DNA of 13,160 nt, taken from Lachnospiraceae bacterium (lineage in GTDB: Bacteria > Bacillota > Clostridia > Lachnospirales > Lachnospiraceae). Positions 6,374 to 13,039 of this stretch are shown here, one piece after another. Position numbers and translations under genes: made by a program. The DNA is taken from NCBI GenBank assembly GCA_900769175.1, contig CAAGFP010000044.1, positions 1 to 13,160 on the forward strand. The letters run 5' to 3'. How positions within the stretch are numbered: the stretch's first letter is position 1; every line of letters begins with the position of its first letter. The notes under the pieces were generated by a model. The model made no database searches, was not told where the DNA came from, and saw only the letters and a list, made by a program, of their open reading frames with translations.

Positions 6374-8587
6374 TTAAAAATATATCTTTCCTTCTCCATT
6401 GTAATACTTAAATTTTAAGTTTTTCGTGTATCCGCTACCATCCAGTGTTTTGACTTTAATGGTATAAGTCCCGTTTTTCTTTGGATTCATATAAATTGCT
6501 TTTCCATAATTGTTAGTCCCCACATAGACAGGACAGTTTTTCGGGTCACTCGACTGTGCCTCTATTCTGAGTCTAAACCCTTTATTATTTGCCGTATATG
6601 CATGTAGTCTGAAAACCAGTTGACCATCGTCAAGCTCTATAAGCTCACCAACTATATTCATAATTCTGTCCGTGGTATATACTTTAATGCTGGCCGTTTT
6701 TCCGTCCACCGTTCTCGCTGTAATCGTTTCGTATGTTGCGTCATCCGTTTTACAGGTTACAACACCATTGGAATCAATGGGAAAAGAATTCGGATCGGAA
6801 CTGGTCCACGTTATCTTTTTCCCATATGAATCCAGCGGTCCGTTTCCGTTTCCCAAAACAACTGTCAGTTTCAATGTCTTCCCGTAACAAATCACTTCTG
6901 ATCTTCCGGTCGGAGTGGAAAGACGGATTTCTGACGGAGCATTATGCACATGAACGGTAATCGATTTCTTAAGATTCGTTCCGTCCGTTGTTTCAACCGT
7001 AATTTTCGCAGTTCCCGTTGCCTTGTTTGTGGTAGAGATTGTTATAGAGTTACTCTTATATTTCACATTGACAATACCGGCAGGAGATACCTTACATTTC
7101 CATGAACAATTAGTAGTTACATCAATCCTTTCCATAGTTGGATCTATCCCGGTTGATACATCAATTGCATCCATTCGCAACAAATCAACCTTCGATTCAC
7201 TTACATTAAGTATAGGTGCTTCTGACAATGGCTCAACATTAAAGGATACACTCCGGTAAAATGTTCTATTATTCCCGTACGATGAAGGCTGCTTTACATA
7301 AATAATTGCTATATACTTTCCACTCGCTTTTTTTGTAGTTGTAATTTTACCGGAAGAACTTATCTTAACGTCTTCATTTTCAGTTTGCATAAAATAATAA
7401 AATTTCTGTTTCTTTGCATTCGAAGGAGAAAGCCCGGGCTTTAAAGTAATGCTTTTTCCTGCTACCAGTTTGATAGGAGTTTCATCTATTGTAATACCCT
7501 CGATTGCCTGGTTAACGGTTATGGTTACCTTAACCGACTTTCCACTACCCATTGGATCATATCCGGTCAGAGTCGCCTTTCCGGCTCCATTTGCTTTGAA
7601 TATCTTGTTCCTACTGTCAACATCTACAATCGATGAATCGGAAGAAACCCACTTAAGCTTATCCTGTACTGCTGATTCCTTCACACCATTATTATATTTT
7701 ACATCTACCAAAGGGTATACAACTGTTTCTCCGGTCCATAATGTACAAGACTTCGCTTTTATTGTATAAGCTGCAGCACCCTCCCACCATGCTTTGACAT
7801 CCACGGGAAAGGTCTGAAATACTTCAGGATTGGAAACCGAAGCAACTTTCACAACATAGGTACCGGTCATAGCAGTCTTAGTCACCGTAATCCTGCCGTT
7901 GTTATCAATCTTTGCCCCCTTATCTTCCGGTGTGATTGACCATTTCAATTTCTTATTGGCGGCACTTGCGGGATAAACATTTGCTTTAAGCTTCAATGAA
8001 CCTCCGGCAACCAGAGAGAATAATCCGCTGTCTGTATATGCTTCAATTTCGGTAACCGGTGTTTTCAAGGTATAAGTAACTTTTACACACTTGCTCGCCA
8101 ATTTATTCGACCTATTGACACAAAGAGCATAAATCGTATGCTTCTGCGTATTTGAAATCGTAAGAGGTCCTCCATATGTAAATCCATTTGAAACGACTCC
8201 GTTTTTATATGTAACCGGTTTTCCGTTGATTGAATAATAAATGGTACATCCTGATTCCGCAGTAATTGTAATCGTCTGACTCAAAGTTGTGAATGTAGTT
8301 CCGGATTTATGTGAAAATACCGGCGCCTTCGGTGCTGAACCTGCATCCGTTAATCCAAGTGCCTTCGTAAGCGAAACCATTCCTTTTCCCGCATCGGAAC
8401 CGCTTAATTTCACGCATCCTTTATCCATAAGTTTTAAAAGATTATCGACCTTTGTTTTACCGGTTCCCTGAACCAGTCCTGAAGATAAAATAACGGCCGC
8501 TTCACCGGCTGCAACAGCAGATGCCATTGAAGTTCCGGACTTGTTAACATAACTTGAACCATCCTTATCCAGGGATAAAATATTCAT
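6374..8587 (-). CDS. Protease fragment 3: Ser part of the S8 domain plus Ig-like repeats
   Basis: The segment from the first ATG has 737 residues, but its frame is open back to about 8830, coding the oxyanion region (AVFASAGDGG). The catalytic Ser20 is in KSGTSMASAVAAGEAA. After the catalytic domain (to about 80) come a chitobiase/beta-hexosaminidase C-terminal-like domain (about 88-175) and six Ig-like Big2-type domains (about 178-265, 272-359, 361-452, 458-547, 550-636, 640-737), several with a GRITVTK or NGVVTCK-like turn. There is no LPXTG or membrane anchor at the C-terminus. The C-terminal NGTYTI...DGSG block is shared with the partial gene at the right edge. No ribosome site precedes the ATG at 8587, so independent translation is unlikely. 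Confidence 0.82.
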   Translation of the reverse strand: MNILSLDKDGSSYVNKSGTSMASAVAAGEAAVILSSGLVQGTGKTKVDNLLKLMDKGCVKLSGSDAGKGMVSLTKALGLTDAGSAPKAPVFSHKSGTTFTTLSQTITITAESGCTIYYSINGKPVTYKNGVVSNGFTYGGPLTISNTQKHTIYALCVNRSNKLASKCVKVTYTLKTPVTEIEAYTDSGLFSLVAGGSLKLKANVYPASAANKKLKWSITPEDKGAKIDNNGRITVTKTAMTGTYVVKVASVSNPEVFQTFPVDVKAWWEGAAAYTIKAKSCTLWTGETVVYPLVDVKYNNGVKESAVQDKLKWVSSDSSIVDVDSRNKIFKANGAGKATLTGYDPMGSGKSVKVTITVNQAIEGITIDETPIKLVAGKSITLKPGLSPSNAKKQKFYYFMQTENEDVKISSSGKITTTKKASGKYIAIIYVKQPSSYGNNRTFYRSVSFNVEPLSEAPILNVSESKVDLLRMDAIDVSTGIDPTMERIDVTTNCSWKCKVSPAGIVNVKYKSNSITISTTNKATGTAKITVETTDGTNLKKSITVHVHNAPSEIRLSTPTGRSEVICYGKTLKLTVVLGNGNGPLDSYGKKITWTSSDPNSFPIDSNGVVTCKTDDATYETITARTVDGKTASIKVYTTDRIMNIVGELIELDDGQLVFRLHAYTANNKGFRLRIEAQSSDPKNCPVYVGTNNYGKAIYMNPKKNGTYTIKVKTLDGSGYTKNLKFKYYNGEGKIYF

Positions 8588-8823
8588 TCCCGGCGCATAG
8601 TAACGTACCCTTGAGGAATGATTGGAAATATAAGCCCTTTCGAGCGCTTCGTTTAATGCTCCGACACTGATAACCGTCTTGAAATCGGAAGGATAGTGGT
8701 AACTGGTAGTCCCTCCATCTCCCGCAGAAGCAAATACGGCAATTCCGGCTTCATATGCTGTGTTAAGCGCTTCTTCATAAAATTCGTTATAGAAATATCC
8801 ACCGTTGGAAATATTGATAATAT

Positions 8824-8830
8824 TTAACCT
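8824..8830 (-). other. Frameshift site 2 in the protease gene
   Basis: On the minus strand frame 2 reads GCA AAA GGT TAA, while the downstream coding frame reads TTA AAT ATT ATC. One extra T after GGT would join them as K-G-L-N-I-I, so a one-base deletion in a short T/A run is the simplest explanation. Confidence 0.75.
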
Positions 8831-9525
8831 TTTGCCTGTAATGCCTGAATTCCTTTGATTGCATAACCGGCACTGATACCGCTTCCGGTACCTGCTTTAA
8901 CCGTATAAACGGTTACTTCCGGTGCAATACCGCAACCACCTTCTCCGTTACCTTGTTCTGCAATTGTTCCGGCAACATGGGTTCCGTGACCGTCATCATC
9001 CGCCACTCCGAGCCCGACATCGATTCTGTTTGATCCGATTGTAAGTTCAGAATGGTCATTAAATCCGGTATCAATGACACCTACCTTTACATTCTGTCCT
9101 GCGTATCCGTTTTCCCATGCAATCTGGGAGCCAACCGGATTGTGATGCCACTGACGCATGTTGCTGTTTAGTGTGTTATACGGATCCGCATAAGGATCTT
9201 TATATGTATATCGAACCGGGGACTCACTCTCATAGTCTTCTAACTGATAAATGGTATTCGGCCAGACCGCAGGAAGCGTATCTTTATAAAGAAGACTTGC
9301 TTCAAGCGCATCCATAACGGTCGCTTCTTCATAACTATCATCTGCATTCAGTTCAGCCAATACATACGGATAGAAATAATCAATTACCTTTGCGTTATAA
9401 GCTTTTGCATATTCCTCTGCCAGTTCTTTCGTTTCTGCTTTGTAAAGAATCTGATTCTTAACATAGTTGACAGCTTCTGTCATTTCATCCATCCGAATGT
9501 GCCAAAAGCCGGTCTTTGCTTTCAT
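8824..9525 (-). CDS. Protease fragment 2: propeptide and Asp/His part of the S8 domain
   Basis: The 233-residue segment overlaps fragment 1 by 41 bases in the +1 frame. The propeptide-like part (about 17-60, VKNQILYKAE to YVLAEL) precedes the S8 domain, which begins near 127. Catalytic Asp152 lies in GVIDTGF and His180 in DGHGTHVAGT. The ATG at 9525 has no ribosome site in front of it, so this is a continuation of fragment 1 rather than a separate gene. It stops at TAA 8824-8826, in the middle of the catalytic domain right after IQALQAKG. Adding one T there would restore KGLNIINIS, the usual strand preceding the substrate-binding segment. Confidence 0.8.
   Translation of the reverse strand: MKAKTGFWHIRMDEMTEAVNYVKNQILYKAETKELAEEYAKAYNAKVIDYFYPYVLAELNADDSYEEATVMDALEASLLYKDTLPAVWPNTIYQLEDYESESPVRYTYKDPYADPYNTLNSNMRQWHHNPVGSQIAWENGYAGQNVKVGVIDTGFNDHSELTIGSNRIDVGLGVADDDGHGTHVAGTIAEQGNGEGGCGIAPEVTVYTVKAGTGSGISAGYAIKGIQALQAKG
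9485..9525 (-). other. Frameshift site 1 in the protease gene
   Basis: Two overlapping frames are open across this 41-base interval. Continuing fragment 1 into fragment 2 requires loss of one base. Candidate sites on the minus strand are the CTTTTGG run or the GGATGGATG repeat. The exact point cannot be fixed without a homologue. Confidence 0.7.
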
Positions 9526-10009
9526 AGGCTTCGGTGGTCAAAGTGACACTCTCATCCAATCCCGGGAATATAGCAACTGCTTCTTCCTCAGCAAGTTCTG
9601 ATTCTTCTTGCGTTTCTTCTGTAGTTTCGCGTTCCTGCGCATTCTCTTTAGAAAGTTCCGATTCTCCTTCCGTAGTTTCCGATTCCTCCTCAGAAGGTTC
9701 TTTTTCTTCTTGCGATTCATCTTCACCGGTTTCGGTTTCTTCTTCAGAATCATCTTCGCCGGTTTCTGACACATCCTCTGATTGTTCATCTGAAGGTTTT
9801 GTTTCTTCTTTGGATTGTTCTTCGGAAAGCTCTTCTGACACTTCTTCGCCACTGTCTGATGACGGTGATTCTTCATCCAAAATGATTTCTTCACCGCTCT
9901 CCTTTGCAGGTACGGCGTCTGCCGCAAGAGTTATCGCAGGCTGAGTTAAAATAAGAGTTGCAGCCATAAACAAAACAAGAACTCTTTTTACCAACACTTT
10001 CCTATGCAT
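9485..10009 (-). CDS. Protease fragment 1: signal peptide and acidic linker
   Basis: The 174-residue open segment starts with a typical signal peptide: basic MHRK...KR, a hydrophobic core, and a likely cleavage site near Ala28-Ala30 (TLAA). Residues about 35-145 are dominated by Glu, Ser and Thr, a low-complexity acidic linker that explains the Ser-rich and Lys-rich reading frames seen on other frames here. It ends at a TGA at 9485 just after the segment VTLTTEAYESK, where the reading frame of the rest of the protein is already open (from 9525). It carries no enzyme domain by itself. As the sequence stands, translation would release a short secreted acidic peptide. Confidence 0.7.
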   Translation of the reverse strand: MHRKVLVKRVLVLFMAATLILTQPAITLAADAVPAKESGEEIILDEESPSSDSGEEVSEELSEEQSKEETKPSDEQSEDVSETGEDDSEEETETGEDESQEEKEPSEEESETTEGESELSKENAQERETTEETQEESELAEEEAVAIFPGLDESVTLTTEAYESKDRLLAHSDG

Positions 10010-10015
10010 TTCCTT

Positions 10016-10021
10016 CCTCCT
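10016..10021 (-). promoter_or_regulatory. Ribosome binding site of the protease gene
   Basis: AGGAGG on the minus strand lies 6 bases before the ATG at 10009, an optimal arrangement that fixes the start of the reading frame and of the signal peptide. Confidence 0.85.
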
Positions 10022-10087
10022 TTTATTCTGCTTTCATTTCTATCGTCTCCATATCCAGATTGGATTCTTTTATATAAAATATATTCT

Positions 10088-10116
10088 ATTATATCCGCAC
10101 TGTGGCAATTTCACAA
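10088..10116 (-). promoter_or_regulatory. Probable sigma-A promoter of the protease gene
   Basis: On the minus strand TTGTGA (10111-10116) and a perfect TATAAT (10088-10093) are 17 bases apart, 79 bases before the start codon. An 11-bp direct repeat (CCTTTAATTCT on plus, 10123-10133 and 10144-10154) lies just upstream of the -35 box with a 21-bp period. Confidence 0.7.
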
Positions 10117-10172
10117 TATTCACCTTTAATTCTTTACCTCACGCCTTTAATTCTCTGCTTCATCACCATAAT

Positions 10173-10199
10173 AAAAAAGAATGTGCCTCGGCACATTCT
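10173..10199 (-). terminator. Terminator-like hairpin in repeat copy 2
   Basis: On the minus strand AGAATGTGC/GCACATTCT (10191-10199 with 10178-10186) with a CGAG loop is followed by TTTTTT. It would stop any read-through from the GH16 gene before the protease promoter. Confidence 0.7.
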
Positions 10200-10265
10200 T
10201 GCGCCGAGCGCGGTCGCTTGCGACATTCTTCATCTTCGCGCGAGTGCGCATCCACAGCGGAGCGC
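10175..10265 (-). repeat. Dispersed GC-rich repeat, copy 2 (complete)
   Basis: Matches bases 1-91 at 89 of 91 positions in the same orientation. It lies between the protease promoter region and the GH16 gene, without coding capacity of its own and without obvious target-site duplications. On its minus-strand 5' side it abuts a long inverted repeat (10265-10312), and on the minus-strand 3' side it ends in a T-tailed hairpin. Confidence 0.92.
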
Positions 10266-10312
10266 TTTTTATTCAATAGGGAATTCAGAGGAATTTCCTA
10301 TTGAACAAAAAG
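10265..10312. repeat. Long inverted repeat abutting repeat copy 2
   Basis: Arms 10272-10286 and 10291-10305 pair over 15 positions (one G-T) around an AGAG loop; after one A/C mismatch the stem extends six more base pairs (CTTTTT with AAAAAG). The sequence is unrelated to the palindrome beside copy 1. Confidence 0.88.
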
Positions 10313-10340
10313 AAGTGCAGCATTTGCCGCACTCCTTTTT
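10307..10340 (-). terminator. Intrinsic terminator of the GH16 gene (bidirectional)
   Basis: AGTGCGGC (10326-10333 on minus) pairs with GCTGCACT (10314-10321) around AAAT, and is followed on the minus strand by TTCTTTTTG. The plus strand also carries CCTTTTTC after the stem. It lies 30 bases after the GH16 stop codon. Confidence 0.85.
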
Positions 10341-10371
10341 CTGAGAATTAAATATATTGATATAAGAGCTT

Positions 10372-11799
10372 TTAATCAATTTCTTCCACGCGGACATTTC
10401 GAATGTAAATATCTGCAATGGAACCTTTCGCACCCATGTTGTACTCCAGTCTTCCGTTCGGGTCGCTTTTTTCTGTCATTTCAAAATCAAATGTATAGGT
10501 TTCCCAGTCAGTGGACAGAGTCATTAATGTATCCGGAAAGTAACGAATCCATCCTGCCGTAGGTGCAGATACGCAAACAATCATATCTCTTTCTTCCGAT
10601 GCATATGCATCAAAGGTAATACGATATTTATGACCCTTAATCATAGGAAGATCCGGCTGTACAAGCTGTACGGAATAATCAACTTGACCTTCAGCTTCTG
10701 ATTTAATAATCATTACGCCGTCTTTGATTTCTGCGCTGCCTTCACCACCCTGGGCAAGCAAGAATTTCCAGTTTTCATCATCTGTCAGATCTTCTGCTTC
10801 AGCGAAGTCACCATTGTAAATTAGGTTACCGTCTTCAAGCGGCTCTCTGAAATTCACTTCCGGCTTCTTAACATTCGTATCATAAGATGGCTTCTGATAT
10901 ACTCTGACATAATCAATTAAAAATTCTGCGTTTTCAAAATCAGTGGTTTCATCCGGATTTCCGGGCCAGTTACCGCCAACTGCAAGATTCATCTGTACGA
11001 AGAAGGGCTGGTTAAAAGGTGCAGGATAAGGTTTATCTTCCTCTCCGGCTACCGCACTGTACCAGTCATTTCCGCAAAGAACTTCTTCCCCATCGATATA
11101 AAAACGCATTTCGCCGGGTTCCCATTCTACACTGTATTCATGGAAGTCAGATGCAAAATCGGTACCGGAAAGCACCTTCTTACCCTGTTGCTCTGCATGA
11201 GGCTCACCATAATGGAAGGTAGAATATGCTGTATCAACCTGATTTCCTAATACTTCCATGATGTCGATTTCACCACATTTCGGCCACTGACCATAGAAGC
11301 TTTCATCCGTGGGCATCATCCAGATAGCCGGCCATAATCCCTGTCCTTCTGGTACTTTTGCACTTACTACCACTTTACCGTACATGAAATCTTTTTTATT
11401 CTGTGTTTTTATTTTACCGGAGGTATAATAATCCGCTCCGTCCTTAGTGGTTTTAATGGCTTTTAATACCATCTTTCCGTCTCTTACAAAAACATTATCC
11501 GTACTTTCCGTGTATTCCTGTAATTCATTGTTCGTCCAGCCCGGTTCGTGGGGATCATAACTCCAGATGCTTTCATCCATCACATCACCGTCAAATTCAT
11601 CATTCCATAATAAAGTGTAGCCTTCATATTCGGGAATGGTATCTTCTACCGCTTCGCTTTCCGATACAAAAGCTTCTGCACTATCTGTCTCCTCGCTAGT
11701 TACGTCGACATTCCCTGCGGGGGTTTTACCGGCGCATCCTACCAACATAGAGGTTACCAAAACAACTACACCTAATTTCGCTACTTTCCACTTTCTCAT
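10372..11799 (-). CDS. Lipoprotein GH16 endo-beta-glucanase (laminarinase/lichenase-like) with C-terminal CBM
   Basis: Endo-acting enzyme expected to cut beta-1,3 or mixed beta-1,3-1,4 glucans outside the cell. The 475-residue protein begins with a lipoprotein signal (basic MRKWKVAK, hydrophobic core, lipobox LVGC with Cys22), then an acidic Ser/Glu linker (about 28-58). The GH16 domain spans about 60-303, with the catalytic signature EIDIME: nucleophile Glu177, Asp179, acid/base Glu182. A CBM4/9-like beta-sandwich follows (about 324-472, starting NLIYNGDF). The ATG at 11799 is preferred to the in-frame TTG at 11826 because GGAGG lies 8 bases before the ATG and the lipobox then sits at the usual distance. 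Divergent from the AraC-type regulator, its likely controller. Precise linkage preference is not readable from sequence. Confidence 0.94.
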   Translation of the reverse strand: MRKWKVAKLGVVVLVTSMLVGCAGKTPAGNVDVTSEETDSAEAFVSESEAVEDTIPEYEGYTLLWNDEFDGDVMDESIWSYDPHEPGWTNNELQEYTESTDNVFVRDGKMVLKAIKTTKDGADYYTSGKIKTQNKKDFMYGKVVVSAKVPEGQGLWPAIWMMPTDESFYGQWPKCGEIDIMEVLGNQVDTAYSTFHYGEPHAEQQGKKVLSGTDFASDFHEYSVEWEPGEMRFYIDGEEVLCGNDWYSAVAGEEDKPYPAPFNQPFFVQMNLAVGGNWPGNPDETTDFENAEFLIDYVRVYQKPSYDTNVKKPEVNFREPLEDGNLIYNGDFAEAEDLTDDENWKFLLAQGGEGSAEIKDGVMIIKSEAEGQVDYSVQLVQPDLPMIKGHKYRITFDAYASEERDMIVCVSAPTAGWIRYFPDTLMTLSTDWETYTFDFEMTEKSDPNGRLEYNMGAKGSIADIYIRNVRVEEID

Positions 11800-11826
11800 T
11801 TCTTCGCCCTCCGAAATACAAAACAA

Positions 11827-12100
11827 TCCATCTTTAGTTTCAAAATGTTTCGATTTTTCATGTTAAAATTTTGCCATGGAACACCGCTTAAATATATCGT
11901 TTTTATTTCTATTTTTACGTTTTCGTGCTAGAATAACAATAAGCGGATTCATTACGGTAATAGAGATATTTTCCTAAGGTAGTCGAAGAATAATAGATAA
12001 GTGACAGAACAAGAATTCTTGTGTCCACTGTTATGGGAACTTTATACCGGATGGGGAATATGTATCAGAAATGTAAAAACGAATTGGCCGGGGGATAATT
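11827..12100. promoter_or_regulatory. Divergent intergenic region between GH16 and the AraC-type gene
   Basis: These 274 AT-rich bases must carry both promoters. A perfect 14-bp palindrome (12009-12022, ACAAGAATTCTTGT) and an interrupted dyad ATTAC-G-GTAAT (11951-11961) are visible. A TAGAAT box at 11929-11934 and a TTGTGT/TTATAC pair 17 apart (12020-12048) are possible plus-strand promoter parts, but both are weak. No convincing minus-strand promoter could be chosen. No ORF or RNA gene is seen. Confidence 0.5.
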
Positions 12101-12844
12101 ATGAGTGATGTAAAAAAAGAATTATTTTATAAAGAATTTGTGCAACGGGAAGATATTCTTTTCCGGGCGCCCTATCATGATGAACAGGAATTCTTTTTTG
12201 CCATAAAGGCCGGTGACACCACCAAAGTTAAGGAACTGTGCAAAGAAAGTCTGTTAGCGAAAACGGGGCTCGGGACCCTTTCTAAGAATCCGCTACAGAA
12301 CATAAAATACCATTTCACCATTACCACTGCCATGGTGGCAAGGTATTGTATTGAAGGCGGTATGGAGATGGCGGAAGCTTACAGCTTAAGTGATTTCTAC
12401 ATATCGAAGGCAGATGAAATGACACATGCAACCGAAATCTCCGACCTGCATCCCATTATGTGCCAAGATTATGCAAAACGCATGAAAAATCTTAGAAAAA
12501 ACAAGGTTTGTTCCTTGCACGTGGCAAACTGTCTGGACTATATCTATGACCATCTGCACACCCGCATTACCGTGCAGGAGCTTGCAAATCGATTAAACAT
12601 AAATGCTTCCTACCTTTCCCGCCTCTTTAAAAAAGAAGTGGGCACGTCCATCAGTGATTATATCCTTTCGAAAAAAATCGAAACTGCCCGGAACATGCTC
12701 ATCTATTCTACGTATTCATCAGCTGAAATCGCTACCATACTGGCATTTCCCAGTCAAAGCTATTTTACAGAGGTTTTCCGCAAAAAAAGCGGCCTTACCC
12801 CTGTAAAATACCGTGCAGAACACTTTCGTAATATTAACATTTAA
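12101..12844 (+). CDS. AraC-family transcriptional regulator
   Basis: DNA-binding regulator of 247 residues. The C-terminal AraC/XylS domain spans about 143-243, with a first helix-turn-helix near 157-178 (TVQELANRLNINASYLSRLF) and a second near 206-228 (SSAEIATILAFPSQSYFTEVF), closing with the typical SGLTPVKYR. The N-terminal 130 residues are mostly helical, with no evident cupin sugar-binding fold or receiver domain; they include KNPLQNIKYHF and RYCIEGGME, the type found in stand-alone AraC proteins of Clostridia. GGGGG lies 6 bases before the ATG. It is the only plus-strand gene and is divergent from GH16, so control of that gene is the simplest inference. The effector is unknown. A strong terminator follows at 12965. 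Confidence 0.93.
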   Translation: MSDVKKELFYKEFVQREDILFRAPYHDEQEFFFAIKAGDTTKVKELCKESLLAKTGLGTLSKNPLQNIKYHFTITTAMVARYCIEGGMEMAEAYSLSDFYISKADEMTHATEISDLHPIMCQDYAKRMKNLRKNKVCSLHVANCLDYIYDHLHTRITVQELANRLNINASYLSRLFKKEVGTSISDYILSKKIETARNMLIYSTYSSAEIATILAFPSQSYFTEVFRKKSGLTPVKYRAEHFRNINI

Positions 12845-12964
12845 GTGAATCTGAATCGTCTTTGTTCTTCCTCGGGCCGGTTTTGAACGGATACAGTTTC
12901 CGATGGTTCTGCGTCCACGCGCAATTCATAGATATTTCTTATGATAAATATGATAAATAAAGAA

Positions 12965-13003
12965 AACGCCGCAGACTTCTTTCAAAATCTGCGGCGTTGT
13001 TTT
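12965..13003 (+). terminator. Bidirectional terminator between convergent genes
   Basis: AACGCCGCAGA (12965-12975) and TCTGCGGCGTT (12988-12998) form a perfect 11-bp stem, followed on plus by GTTTTG and on minus by TTCTTTATTT. It serves both the AraC-type gene and the partial minus-strand gene at the right edge. Confidence 0.88.
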
Positions 13004-13039
13004 GTGATTAGCCTTTCATTTCCTTACCAATCTTATTCA

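Larger units (their letters stand above)
6374..10009 (-). pseudogene. Secreted subtilisin-like (S8) protease with Ig-like repeats, broken by two frameshifts
   Basis: If unbroken this would be a protein of about 1,211 residues: signal peptide, Glu/Ser-rich linker, propeptide, S8 catalytic domain, a chitobiase C-terminal-like domain and about six Big2-like Ig domains. All three triad motifs survive but are split between frames: Asp in VIDTG and His in GHGTHVAG in one frame, Ser in SGTSMA in another. The first and third open segments share one reading frame; the middle 660 bases or so are shifted, so a one-base gain (within 9485-9525) and a one-base loss (near 8824) cancel out. A strong AGGAGG lies 6 bases before the ATG at 10009. 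Either a recently decayed gene, a phase-variable gene, or two sequence errors; the window cannot decide. A terminator follows at 6279-6314. Confidence 0.88.

Noticed and set aside
8824..9525. Programmed ribosomal frameshifting in the protease gene
   Set aside because: Two opposite shifts would be needed. The second site has only a GCA AAA run and no canonical slippery heptamer, and the first has none. Indels are simpler.
9534..9944. Ser-rich 136-residue plus-strand reading frame and a Lys-rich minus-strand frame (9538-9927)
   Set aside because: Both are shadows of the Glu/Ser-rich linker of the protease; composition follows from GAA/GAG codons and there is no ribosome site.
10102..10344. 80-residue plus-strand reading frame over repeat copy 2
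   Set aside because: It runs through the protease promoter, the structured repeat and a palindrome; no ribosome site and no protein-like composition.
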